Shown here: positions 21,991 through 44,459 of the stretch, in pieces | Layout of the letters: the number at the start of each line of letters is the position of its first letter | Position numbering within the stretch: position 1 is the stretch's first letter | From: Tribonema minus | Lineage: Eukaryota > Sar > Xanthophyceae > Tribonematales > Tribonemataceae | Assembly: GCA_017506865.1 (NCBI GenBank) | Contig: JAFCMP010000346.1 | Location: forward strand, 372,001-436,000 | DNA length: 64,000 nt | Direction of reading: 5' to 3' | Position numbers and translations under genes: made by a program | Notes under the pieces: generated by a model | Databases searched by the model: none | What the model was told of the DNA's origin: nothing | What the model saw: the letters and a program-made list of their open reading frames with translations, nothing else

Positions 21991-24204
21991 TAGTGGCCGT
22001 GGTGCTGCTGCTGCTGGTGCTGGTGCTGGTGCTGGTGGTGCTGCCGCTGCCGCTGCTGCTGCTGCTGCTGCAGCTGCTGATGCTGCTGGTGGTGGTGGTG
22101 CCGCTGGTGCTGCTGGCGCTGTTGCAGCTGGCAGGCGAGTCTGACCAGCCTCCGTCTCTGTTGGCAGAGGTTGCAGCTCCACTGCTGAGAACTGCGTCTC
22201 ACCCCCTGCCACTGAGTGCTGCTGCTCCTGGGCCTTTGCTGCTACGCGGTGCTGGCGATCGTCTTCTGCCACTGCGCGCTGCTGCTGCTGCTGTTGCTGC
22301 TGCTGCTCCTCCTCCTCCTCCTGCTCGGCATGGTCATATCCACTGCGGACACCTGCCATGGCGTCACGAGGCCGCGGCATCCCGTTCGGCAGGCTCTTTG
22401 CACTCTCAGCTGCCACCACGTCATCACTGTCATCTGCATCGGCTGCGGCGGGCGCTGCTGCGGATGTCGAGCACTGACCACCTGCAGCACTGCTCGGCAG
22501 CTGCCTCGCACCCACCGTCATTGCGGGCTCCACCACCTGCGCATCCTCCTGCTCGGTCTGCGCCGTTTCCTGTTGAGCGTTCTCGTTGTCGCTGGCAGGC
22601 GCGGTAGTGTCCAGGCTGTCGCCGCCGCGCCGCGCGTCGGCGCCGCCGACCACCTCCCTGAGGGCTGCTGCTGACACGCTGCTCATCGCTGCCGCCACTG
22701 CCACACCATCACTTCCAGTGAGTGCGCTGCTGCCGTGCCTGACCTGCCGGCGCTGGCTCACGAAGTACCCGTCGTCATCCGACGAGCCACTCAGATCGCT
22801 CACCAAGTCGGAGTCGCCGTTGCTGCCGTGGTGCCCCCCCCTTCCCCCCCTGCCCCTACCCCCCTGCCCATACCCCCGTCCTCGGCCCCCTGCCCCCAGC
22901 CGCCCAGGTGCCTGGTGTCTCACACGCTCTGAGGCGCCTGTGCCAGACCGAACCGCCGTGGGCAGGGCTGTTCCGCCAGCAGCATGCCTGCCATTCTGCG
23001 CATGCTGTTGCGGAAGAGCAGCTGGCGGTGAAGGCGGCAATACTGCTGCCGCCGACGTTGGCGGCGATGGCGTGCAGGGTTCCTCCGGCAATGGCATTTC
23101 TGCCAAAGTCGTAGCCTCTGGTGTTGGCGCCGCGGCGCTGGCAGCGTTGCACGCTGCTGCCGGCGCAGCAGCACCGTTCAGCGGTGCTGCCGCCGGCACC
23201 CGCGTGTGCCGCACCGCCGCGGCATCAGCTGCCGTTGCCGTCGTCGCCGCTGCTGCTGCGCAACGATTGCTGTCGAGGTACCCCAGCACCCAGCCCAGCT
23301 CCGTCTGCGGCTCTGACGCCGCCTGCGCACCATCTGCCGCGCTGCGCTGCTCCGCCTCCACAGCGCTCAGCAGCTCGTCGAGCGCTGACTCATCAAAACC
23401 GAGTTCCAGTTTGACGGCGTCGGGGCCCTGTGCAGAGGCTATTTCTGCCGCCGCCGCGTCCTCCTCCGCCATCTGGTCTGCGGCAACGTCCGCAGCGGCG
23501 TCGTGTACGCGCACGCTGCCGCTGATGCTGGCTTCGCGCCTGTCGCGACGCAACTGTTCCAGCTGCGCCGCCAGGAGCGCCGATTGCTGCGCCTGCCGCG
23601 CCGCCGCCGCCTCCGCTGCAGCCGCATCGGCTGCGCGCTGACGCCGCGCGTCCCACGCTTGCGCAACGTCTGCTGGCAGCGCTGCCTCTATGGATGCTAG
23701 GGACTTCTTGGCAGCTGGCGCTGGTGCCGGCGATGGTGCGTCCGCTGCACGAGGGTCAGACCCATCCAGCGCAGCCAGAACTCTGCTGAAAGTGGCCTCT
23801 TGCTGCGTAGCACGAGCCTGCTTCTCGTTTTTCTGTTGCTCCACGATAGCATTGAAAGACAGATTTGCCGAGGTTGCCGAGGTTGCTGTGGCTGTGCTGT
23901 TGTTCTCCGGCAGCGAAGTCTGCGGAATGACCGGTTTGCTCTCTTTCGAGCGAGGTCGCTTGACCGCAATCTTGGTATAGGCTGCTCGTATGTGAGCTTC
24001 ACTGACCACATATAGGTCATATGTGTGTCCCGTCTTGTCCAAGTCTGTGCGCAACTCAGCAGCAGCCGAGGCAAAGTCATAGATACTGCGCTTGACAGCC
24101 TTGACAAGCTGCTCTCTTCGCTCTGTGGTGCATGACCAGAACTGAACTGTCGACTCTATTGCAGCCATGTCGAAAGGTGCCGATGCGGCCGCAGCGGATG
24201 CCAT
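11963..24204 (-). CDS. Giant protein with six divergent NDPK-like repeats (about 2,300 aa)
   Basis: Minus-strand exons: 24204-21028, 19820-18209, 17989-17468, about 17082-16837, 16213-15875, 15301-14968, 14415-14285, 13365-12962, 12125-11963. Phases fit from exon 2 onward, with the exon 4 acceptor uncertain. Exon 1 ends in phase 0 but exon 2 needs phase 2, so a short exon in 19821-21027 is missing or one boundary is wrong. Exon 1 encodes a globular-looking N-terminus (to about residue 80), then disordered Ala/Gln/Glu sequence with an RGG-like box (about 433-458) and a Glu-Gln run (about 625-645). Six half-and-half matches to the nucleoside-diphosphate-kinase fold follow, for example GPEDPQLARLTDAGSLRAQ, VGPADYARARAEAPQSLRAL and TSEGFGLVGMRLQRLS, recalling NME7/NME8. 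The catalytic NxxHGSD motif is lost except for VLHDSD in the last repeat, so most repeats are probably non-catalytic. A ciliary role, as for NME7/NME8, is only inference. Confidence 0.6.
12962..13365 (-). repeat. GCN-rich low-complexity insertion inside an NDPK-like repeat
   Basis: Within this exon about 180 bp (13080-13260) is nearly pure GCC/GCT on the plus strand. In the minus coding frame it gives a Gly/Ser linker between ...RLSAPLIDAYAAAR and GAPCLLLAVERDNAIARLL. Comparable Gly/Ser or poly-Ala linkers split the other repeats (15080-15150, 17765-17860, 18845-18950, 19560-19600, 21370-21430, 21905-22110). Confidence 0.8.
16560..16800 (-). repeat. Two intronic copies of an NDPK-like exon 3' end
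   Basis: The exon 4 end with its donor (plus-strand 16825-16890, containing CCCCCATACAGCGCACGCAG and GTGCTCACCGGCG) recurs at about 16748-16797 and, more decayed, at about 16568-16640. Both copies keep the GCTC(A)(C/A) donor side and the ALYGG-encoding block. Confidence 0.7.
19938..20365. repeat. Tandem duplication in the first intron of the multi-NDPK gene
   Basis: About 215 bp from ACGTGTTCAGT through GCACAACGCGCAT to CCATGATGCAACT (19942-20140) is repeated at about 20168-20350 in the same order. Divergence is substantial. No open frame is shared. Confidence 0.65.
20778..20878 (+). repeat. Dispersed intronic repeat A, copy 1 (partial)
   Basis: Matches the 3' two-thirds of the repeat: TGACTGCAGCAG, GCGACCACGG, TTGGTGGAAGGCACTTGCGG, CTAACCATCCCTTGTCACCT, AGAGCTC, CGATCGTTTTGATTCG. 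It lies in the first intron of the minus-strand multi-NDPK gene, antisense to that gene. Confidence 0.8.
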
Positions 24205-24341
24205 CCTGCAGAATTGAAGCTGCAGCGTGTGTGGCTTACTTCATGGTCACTTGACAAGCTTGGCAGAGAACTGTTGAGAACCGTTCGACTTGATATCTTC
24301 AACTCTTCGATCCGATTTTTAACCTTCACACAGCTTTGCTC
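24205..24341. promoter_or_regulatory. 137-bp bidirectional spacer between two start codons
   Basis: The ATG of the multi-NDPK gene (24204, minus) and the ATG of the PUB-domain gene (24342, plus) face away from each other with only 137 bp between them. This must hold both 5' UTR ends and a shared promoter, unless either gene has an untranslated upstream exon. No clear TATA box; a GATATCTTCAACTCTTCGAT stretch lies at about 24291-24310. Confidence 0.6.
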
Positions 24342-27300
24342 ATGACGGAGTTCAAGAGAGTGCAGGCGGAGGTTGATGAGCTGGGTGCCAGGCTCGCTGC
24401 TCTGGAAGCGGATTGCAGTGACGCCGCGCCAGACACGGCGAAAGTTTTGCAAGAAATCAAAGCCACTGTGGAGGGAGAGCTTCAGGGCAAGATGGCCAAG
24501 TTCGAAAAGAGGCTGACGGAGACAGACCCAATAAGCGGTCAGCTACGGTACGGCGAGGGAATGCGCGCAAAGGTGAGGGTCCCATGATGTTCACCAAAAG
24601 TGCACTTGTCCCCCCCACACCCCGTTTCGCATTCGACCATCGAGCTGGTTCACAACACGGTTGTAATCAATCCAGCTGCGCCAGCAGGACGTAAAGCAGA
24701 CGCTGTCGCATCAAAAACAACCTAATATGACGGCGAGGACATGGTGGCTGCTGGGGCAGTACAGTCATGGCGGAGCACTGCCTGCAGTCATGGCGGAGCA
24801 CTGCCTGCAGCAGTCAAGCGGCACTGTCGACACAAGCGTTGTCCGCATGCCATGAAGCAATCACCGATGCGATGCCGCAATACATTCTTACCCAAATTTT
24901 GACGCTCCTGCCAGGTGGCGCAGCTGCAGCAGCAGTACGACGCGCTAGCGGCGGAGCTCCGCCTGGCAGAAGGCAAGCTCGCAGCGGCGCTAGCGGCGCA
25001 CGCCAACGCCGCCGCGGCGCGCGCCGGCGAGGCAGTCAGCGCTCAGCAGGCTGCGGCTGCCGCAGCTGAGGCGCAGCGGCAGGCGGCGGCTGCGCGTGAG
25101 CGGGCGGCGGCGCAGGCGGCGGCGACGCGCGCGGAGGCGGAGGAGCGCGAGCGGCAGCGGCTGGCGCGCGAGGCCGCGGTGCTGCGCGATAAAAAGAAGG
25201 TGCGTAGCAGCTGGCACGAAACGTGCCAATTTCACAGCTCATGGTATCGATTTGATGACTGCTTAGCATGTTCCGCTGATCGCGCGGCAGCGCAGGCGGC
25301 GCATGGCGTGCGGCCGAGATTCCCCCCCCCCCCCCCAGGGGCAATATCCGCTTCGTACTTCTCGCCTTCCACTGTGGCCCCATGTGCTTGAGTCACCGTG
25401 CATTCACCACGCCAGGCGCAGCAGCACCGTCCGCTCACGCCAGCGCTGCTCACCGCCATGCACGACGGCGGTAAACAGGCGGACGAGGCGGCAGCAGCGG
25501 CGGCGGCGGAGGCAGCGCGCCTAGCGCGGGAGCGCGAGGCGGCCGCTATCATGGCCAGCGTGCCGGTTGGGGCGGCGGGGGTGGAGGCGGGGCTGAGGGC
25601 GCTGCGGGACGCGTGCGGGGGCGGCGGCGGCAGCGCCCAGATGCGGAAGACCTGCGGAGCGCTGCTGCAGGTACATCAGTGTGGCAGTACTCAGAGTGTG
25701 TGTAGACGCAGCGGCAGTGCTCAGACGTGTGGAGCGCTGCTACAGGTGCGGCAGTGCTCAGATGTGTGGAGCACTGTGGCAGGTGCAGCAGTAGCAGCGC
25801 CCAGACGTGTGGAGCGCTGTGGCAGGTGTGCGGCAGGAGCAGTGCTCGACTGTTGTGTAGGCGCGGCGACAGCAGAGCGCTGCTGCAGGTGCGTCAGCAG
25901 CAGTGCTCAGATGTGCGGTGCGCTGTTGCAGGGCAGCAGCAGTAGCGCTCGATGCGGAAGATCTGTGGCAGATGTGTCAGCAGCAGTGCTCAGATGTGTG
26001 GAACGCTGTCGCAGGTGCGGCGGCGGCAGCACAGGGTGCGGATGGCCTGCGGAGTGCTGTTGCAATGGCGTCTGGCAGCGGCGTGCTCGTGCATGACGTG
26101 CGAAGTGGCTGACGTCAACAGGTGCCGTAAACCTGCTGCTACCGGCGGCGCGCAACTGCGTGCGCGCATTCGCTGAAGACTCTGACTCTGACCCGGAGCC
26201 TGTGAGTTTGACGCGTCCCGCAGATGCCGCGCAGCGCGTGTCGATTGCCGCTTTGCAGTGGTAGTTCCGTGTGATGTGACGTCGCCGCAGCCACTGCGCT
26301 TGCGCGTACGCACCGCCAGTCGTACGCAAAGCGCAGGTCCAAACTCAAGTGGTTGGTGCGGTGTTGTGACGCGACGCCCTCGGCGTCGATTGACGCCGAC
26401 GACCCTTTTGCCCCCTACTTTTGACGTGATGCGTGCTCAGATACTGCAGAACATGCGGTCGAGCCCTGAGGATCCGCGCTTCCGCCGCATACGCTGCGAG
26501 AACGAGAGGTTCGCGGCGGACGTGGGACGCTTCGAGGGCGCTGTGCAGGTATGTATGTTATGTATACACAGAAGTCTTTTGACTACTGTCGATATGATGG
26601 CGCTGTTTGACTCCTGGCCAACAACTGCTGCATGCTCATTGGTGGAAAGCACTTGCGGCTAATCACTCTTTGTCACCTAGAGCTCTGCGATATTTTGATT
26701 TGTCTTCATGTATGTATGACTGAGAAATGGCACTGCGCATCTGCCTCCAGGCGGTCAGGCAGTGGGGAGCACAGTACTCACCCCAATGTATGCCACAGCA
26801 GAACGCAGCATCAGCTTCGATGCACTCCGACTGCGCTATCGCAACGACGCTGTTGCTTTTTGCGTGTTTGTCCTCCCTACCGCACAACAACCTGCAGCAT
26901 GCCAGCAAGCTGAGCACTGCTTGGCAGCTTCTCAACGTGTCACGACCCGCACCTTCATGCGCAGTGCCTCGCCCCACCCTACACACGTGTCCGCAATTTT
27001 GCGCAAGTGCTCTTGTGGGGCAGTTTCAGAGTGGTGGTAGTGGAGCATGCGTCGCTGCTGGTGATGGCGGAGCAGTGTTGCTGGATCGCAGCCGTACGCT
27101 ACGCGCGCCATCGCGCGTGCCAGTGCCGCAAACTTCAACGATCCGAACCTGAACATTGCTGCGCAGGTGCTCCTGTTGAACGGCTTCAAAATGGTGGTGG
27201 AGGAGGGAGCGTCGCTGCTGGTGATGGCAAAGCACTGCTACTGGACTGCAGCCATTCGCCTTGCACGTATCGCGCGTGCCAGCGCTGCCAACCTCAACAA

Positions 27301-27515
27301 TCCGTGTCTCATCTGCTGCGCAGGTGCTCCTGTCGAGCGGCTTCAAGGTGGTGGTGGAGGAGGGAGCCTCGCTGCTGGTGATGGCGGAGCCCGACCTCGC
27401 CACGGACATGGACGGCTGGACGACGTGGTACGACACGCTCAAGGACACGATTGACAGGCTCAACGACGAGACGAACGCGCGCGACCGCGCGTCGCACGGC
27501 GGCCTCATGGGCTGA
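24342..27515 (+). CDS. PUB-domain protein with coiled coil (5 exons, 356 aa)
   Basis: PUB domains bind the C-terminal tail of the AAA ATPase p97/CDC48, so the product is probably a CDC48 adaptor. Exons 24342-24572, 24915-25199, 25416-25670, 26441-26548 and 27324-27515 all join in phase 0. Residues 1-75 are helical. Residues 80-215 are an Ala/Glu/Arg-rich coiled coil. The PUB domain spans about residues 225-325: MRKTCGALLQ|ILQNMRSSPEDPRFRRIR, then NERFAADVGRFEGAVQ|VLLSSGFK, then EGASLLVM; compare LLQIVQNIxxxPxExKFRRIRxxNxxFQxRVxxxxGAxEFLxxxGF in the family. The spliced junction reconstitutes the ALLQILQN helix exactly. No UBA, UBX or PNGase domain follows; the protein ends about 30 residues later. 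Copies of exon ends fill introns 3 and 4 and the 3' flank. Confidence 0.75.
25671..26105 (+). repeat. Array of about six copies of the PUB-gene exon 3 end
   Basis: The exon 3 end CAGATGCGGAAGACCTGCGG with AGCGCTGCTGCAG|GT recurs through the first 430 bp of the intron at a spacing of about 30-80 bp. Variants such as CAGATGTGTGGAGCACTGTG and GATGTGTGGAACGCTGTCGC are each followed by CAGGTGCG, CAGGTGTG or similar, so most copies retain a donor-like CAG|GT. Confidence 0.8.
26571..26722 (+). repeat. Dispersed intronic repeat A, copy 2 (near full length)
   Basis: Starts AAGTCTTTTGACTACTGTCG, continues ATGATGGCGCTGTTTGACTC, TTGGTGGAAAGCACTTGCGG and TGTCACCTAGAGCTCTGCGA, and ends near a GATTTGTCTTCATG tail. 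It is in intron 4 of the PUB-domain gene, same strand. Confidence 0.85.
27005..27240 (+). repeat. Two intronic copies of the PUB-gene last exon's 5' end
   Basis: The last exon begins CAG|GTGCTCCTGTCGAGCGGC and continues AAGGTGGTGGTGGAGGAGGG. A close copy with its CAG acceptor lies at 27166-27228, and a more decayed one at about 27005-27070 retaining the GCGTCGCTGCTGGTGATGGC core. The gaps also share CGTACGC/CGCGCGTGCCAG-type sequence, so the duplicated unit is about 160 bp. Confidence 0.8.
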
Positions 27516-27576
27516 GCGCTGCTGTCAATCTCAGCTTGACTCACAGGGCACGTAGGCATCATCAAAGAAGGACAAC

Positions 27577-28372
27577 ATACACAGGATCGACGATGAGACG
27601 AACGCGCGCGACCGTGCGTCGCATGGCGGCCTCATGGGCTGTGCGCTGCTGCCATTCACAGGGGCACGTGGGTAGCATCAATCACGCTCAAGTGAGGATG
27701 CGGCAAACAGGCTCGAAATGCCGAGGCGAGCGCGCAAGACTGCGCATCGCACGGCGGCCTCATGGGCTGAGCACTGCTGTCGCTGAGCGCTGCTGTTGCT
27801 AGCAGCGCGGAGGGCACGCAGATATCAGCATTCAACCACGCTACAGGACACAGATGCGCGTCGCACGGCGGCCTCAAGGGTTGAGCACTGCCGTCGCTGA
27901 GCGCTGGGTGCTGCTGTTGGCAGCATCGACCGCGCTCGACCAAGTGCACCTTTGACAGGCTCAACGCCGAGGCACGCGCGCGAGACTGCGCGTCTTCGCA
28001 CAGCGCCTCATGGGCTGAGCGATGCTGCCATCCTCACAGCATGTTGATGCCCTCAACCACGCTTGAGGGCGCCTCCACCGGGCTGAACGCGGACAGGGGC
28101 CGCGCAGCGCATGACGACCGCATGGTCTGAGCGCTAATGCCGTCGTTGGCAGCTCAGGGGGGGCGCTGTTATCACGAACATGCCAAGGACGCGTCGGCAG
28201 GCTGAGCAGAGAGGCCCCGAGGAATGCACGGAGCATGGCAGCCTCGTGGACTAAGCACTGCTGCAGGCGTCAGAGGTGTGCAGGTATCATTGACACAGTT
28301 GAGATCAACGATGAGCAAGCATCAAGCAGGGGGTCGCTTTGTAGATGCTGAGCGCTGCGGCGTGGCATCATC
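27577..28372 (+). repeat. Run of about seven decaying copies of the PUB-gene 3' end
   Basis: The terminal coding sequence and stop (GCACGGCGGCCTCATGGGCTGAGCGCTGCTG, split here at 27495-27525) recurs downstream near 27610, 27745, 27860, 27995, 28120, 28235 and 28335. The first copies are almost intact; the last keep only CTGAGCGCTGC-type fragments. The gene's stop codon is duplicated with them, so they lie in 3' UTR or beyond. Confidence 0.8.
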
Positions 28373-29623
28373 ACGGGTAAGCATGTATGCAGCCTACCGA
28401 TGGTGCATGAGGTCACCCCTGTCTCGGCAGCAGCGGCAGGCGGTAAGTATTGCTGCATCTCGCAGCGCACTTGCGCAGAGGCCCTACGGCCCTTGCTGAG
28501 GCTCTACTGCTGTTGCGCCATTGTCAGCAAACGGTGACCATGATGCTACTGACTGACAGGCAGGGGGGAACGTAGGCGACTGGTCATGGCATTGCCATGC
28601 CACCTGGCTTGAGCGGTCGCTGCAGTGGCGCAACTGCGACATGGTGAACGAATCATGAATTTCTGGCGCATCACCCATGTTTCAAAATTTTCTGCACACC
28701 TGTGCCCGGCTTTCCACCGGTTGTGTGCTCGCTCCTCGTTGCACCCATGTGGATACGACTGTGCCCTGTACAGTACTGCCATGTGTGCATTGGCCTCTCA
28801 TTGTGAGGCCGGCACGGCTGTAACACCAAGATTCACACCTCTGCCGCCATATCGCCACGTCCACATGCTGCCTTGACAAAGTACATTTTTTACAATGTGA
28901 CTCGCACTTCAACTTGAAGTGGTGATTTCATAAATGATGGTGAGTTGCCACTGTGTTGACGTGCTGCGGCATGCGGCCATTCTGGCTATCGCCACCAACG
29001 AAATAGGTGTTATTTGTGTCGACGAACATCAACCTGTGCCCACAAGGCAAGTGAGATCTGCACTGTAGATCCGCGGAGCGTTGTTGAACCTCAGGAAATC
29101 TGAACTCTGTCAGCGATGCAGTGTGCAGCAGTTGCGCGCGTTTGGTCGTCTTGCGCGCTGGATCATCAGCGATTATATTTGAGATGTGTACGAGCTACGT
29201 TAAGATTCAGAGCTGACAGCGAAACGATGCCATGCATGTGATCGACACCAACACATGGTTGCATTGCACAACGACATACTGTTGTACTGAATTGGTATTG
29301 TACCAAAAGCAGTGACGGCAATCAGCAGTGCTTTCCCCCTTTAAGTCAGGGATGCACTTCAGCCTTGATTCAGATCTAGCAAGAGCCCGTGCACTACAAC
29401 GACACAAGCATCGCATCGCATCCTGCGATGCCTTGCGCGCACCTGCACCGCCATGACTGCATACAGCCAAACCAACTTCTTGCAACGATACATCAAACAA
29501 GCCTGGTGCCTGGTCAACCCCTGGAACTTCCGCTGCTGCGCCGCAGGTTCCCTGCCGAATCTTGTGGCGAAAAACCAGCACTGGGTAACATCCCGTCTCA
29601 TTGCGACCTGCGCATCGACAACA
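28373..29623. other. Intergenic region upstream of FtsH
   Basis: Holds the presumed FtsH promoter and 5' UTR. I see a CACTTCAACTTGAAGTGG palindrome at about 28905-28922 and no open frame worth calling. ATG 29453 is in frame with FtsH and would add 57 residues, but that extension does not look like a presequence. Confidence 0.45.
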
Positions 29624-43020
<13,397 letters not shown>

Positions 43021-44015
43021 TGTGCAACGCCTGGCCTTGAAGTTCGCCCAGAAGCGCCACCGCGTCTTGGACATGTACATTAAAGGTCGGGAAGCGGTCA
43101 CTGTTTGTGCTGCGCCCAGCACGACCATGCATTCAGCACAAAGAGGGGGGGGGGGATCAGGTGTATGTTTCATTCTGTCATCATGGTACATAATCGCAGT
43201 GACCCCGGGATGTGGCGTAGGTCGCGAGGGACGCAGCAAAGCACCGGCTAGTGCTTGTGCGAGCAGCCGTTGGCTTGTATTCACAGCCACATGCAGTGCC
43301 CCTGGCATGTTTTGCGAAGAGGATGAAGCTGCCATGTCAGGTCTCGTCCACATCCTGACGTGCCGAGGGTCGTGGACACTTTTTCTAGGCACCTTTGCAA
43401 GGAAATGCTCTTGGTTTGCACAGTTGACAGGTGCACTTTACGCGACACACCAGAGCGCTGACTGCCCTTCGTGCTGTACGTATTGTGCTGGCACGCGTTT
43501 AGTGCAGCTGTAAGGACCAGCTCTGTACCAAGCTTCACAGGCGCCAAAGTACTAAACACTTCTGGCAGTGTCTCATGACTCTCTTGAACTCTCTTGCCAG
43601 CCAAGGGCGCGCGTGCGCTTTGGTTCCTGCTGTGCCTTTGTGCATTGCCTGATGCTCGAACTGTCCAATGTGTCCTTGTGTCAAGTTAAAGTTCAACTCA
43701 AATGCGCACGCGTCGCGCGTGAAGTAAGTTCAACTTCAGGATGCGCTGTACACGCGTGAGCGCAGGCTGCTCTGTTCTCTGCAGGTGTGATCGCGGAGAG
43801 GCTGGCGCCATGCGCTTGTCCATCGCAGCGACAACACATCGCCATCGTCACTGCAATTGTCCACACGCCACGTCTGGCGCGCTCATGGCGCGTCACCGGC
43901 TCCTGGAACAGATCATTAATCAGCCATCACGTGTGTGTACACACACTGGCATAGCCGCATCAGACAGCCAAGACTGGTTCACAGCCAGCCTGAGGTTCAG
44001 CACTCGCGGATCGTC
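43021..44015. other. FtsH 3' flank and Nudix upstream region
   Basis: About 1 kb between two same-strand genes. A TGTAAG sequence near 43510 could be a poly(A) signal, but the organism's signal is unknown. AAGTTCAACTTCAGG lies at about 43726-43740. No further gene is visible. Confidence 0.4.
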
Positions 44016-44459
44016 ATGACGACTCAGGTGTCATATGGCATCATCGGCGTCAACAAGGACACCGGGAAGGTCCTCGTGATCCTCCAGCACAAGCGCAACG
44101 GCACGCAGTACACCTTTCCCAAGGGCATGCTTAGCAGGAGCCGCGACGACATCACCACACTAGAAGGTAGGAGGGCGCTCGCGGAGGCAGCGCTCCTGCG
44201 CGAGACGCGGCTCAGTGTCGCACGCTATCTGTCTGAGCGAGAGTTTGAGTCGGAGTACTTTGATGGCAGATTCATGAAGCAGGTGTACCTGTGGCTAGCG
44301 GAGGTGACAGGCACGGTGCGTGCTCTGCCAGGTCAGGTTCATGGGTACGAATGGGTGGCGCCAGACGCGCTGCAGGCTAGGCTGACGTACCGTGAGGACC
44401 AGGGCATCGCTGAGCGCGCCTGCCATGAGGTGCTGGCCATGGCTGCGGCGAGCACCTGA
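44016..44459 (+). CDS. Ap4A-hydrolase-like (NUDT2-type) Nudix protein, eroded Nudix box
   Basis: A single-exon, 147-residue protein of the size expected for diadenosine-tetraphosphate hydrolases, which clear Ap4A. The start MTTQVSYGIIGVNKDTGKV is the first ATG giving a complete Nudix fold: beta-strand VLVILQHKRN, then YTFPKGML, the box region, then QVYLWLAEV and YEWVAPDAL. Arg-rich helices end the protein. The Nudix box should read GxxxxxE followed by REUxEExGU. Here the corresponding stretch is EGRRALAEAALLRETRLSVA: the RE pair survives, but the following (I/L)xEE block is missing by about four residues. Catalysis may therefore be weak or lost, or the box is displaced. Between FtsH and the convergent GMD gene; no operon-like link. 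Confidence 0.8.
   Translation: MTTQVSYGIIGVNKDTGKVLVILQHKRNGTQYTFPKGMLSRSRDDITTLEGRRALAEAALLRETRLSVARYLSEREFESEYFDGRFMKQVYLWLAEVTGTVRALPGQVHGYEWVAPDALQARLTYREDQGIAERACHEVLAMAAAST

Noticed and set aside
22586-23641. 351-aa plus-strand frame opposite the multi-NDPK exon 1
   Set aside because: Ser/Ala/Pro low-complexity antisense frame; the minus frame is three times longer and ends at a proper donor.
29453-29623. N-terminal extension of FtsH from ATG 29453
   Set aside because: In frame, but the 57 added residues lack presequence features, whereas ATG 29624 begins a classic Arg-rich mitochondrial targeting sequence.
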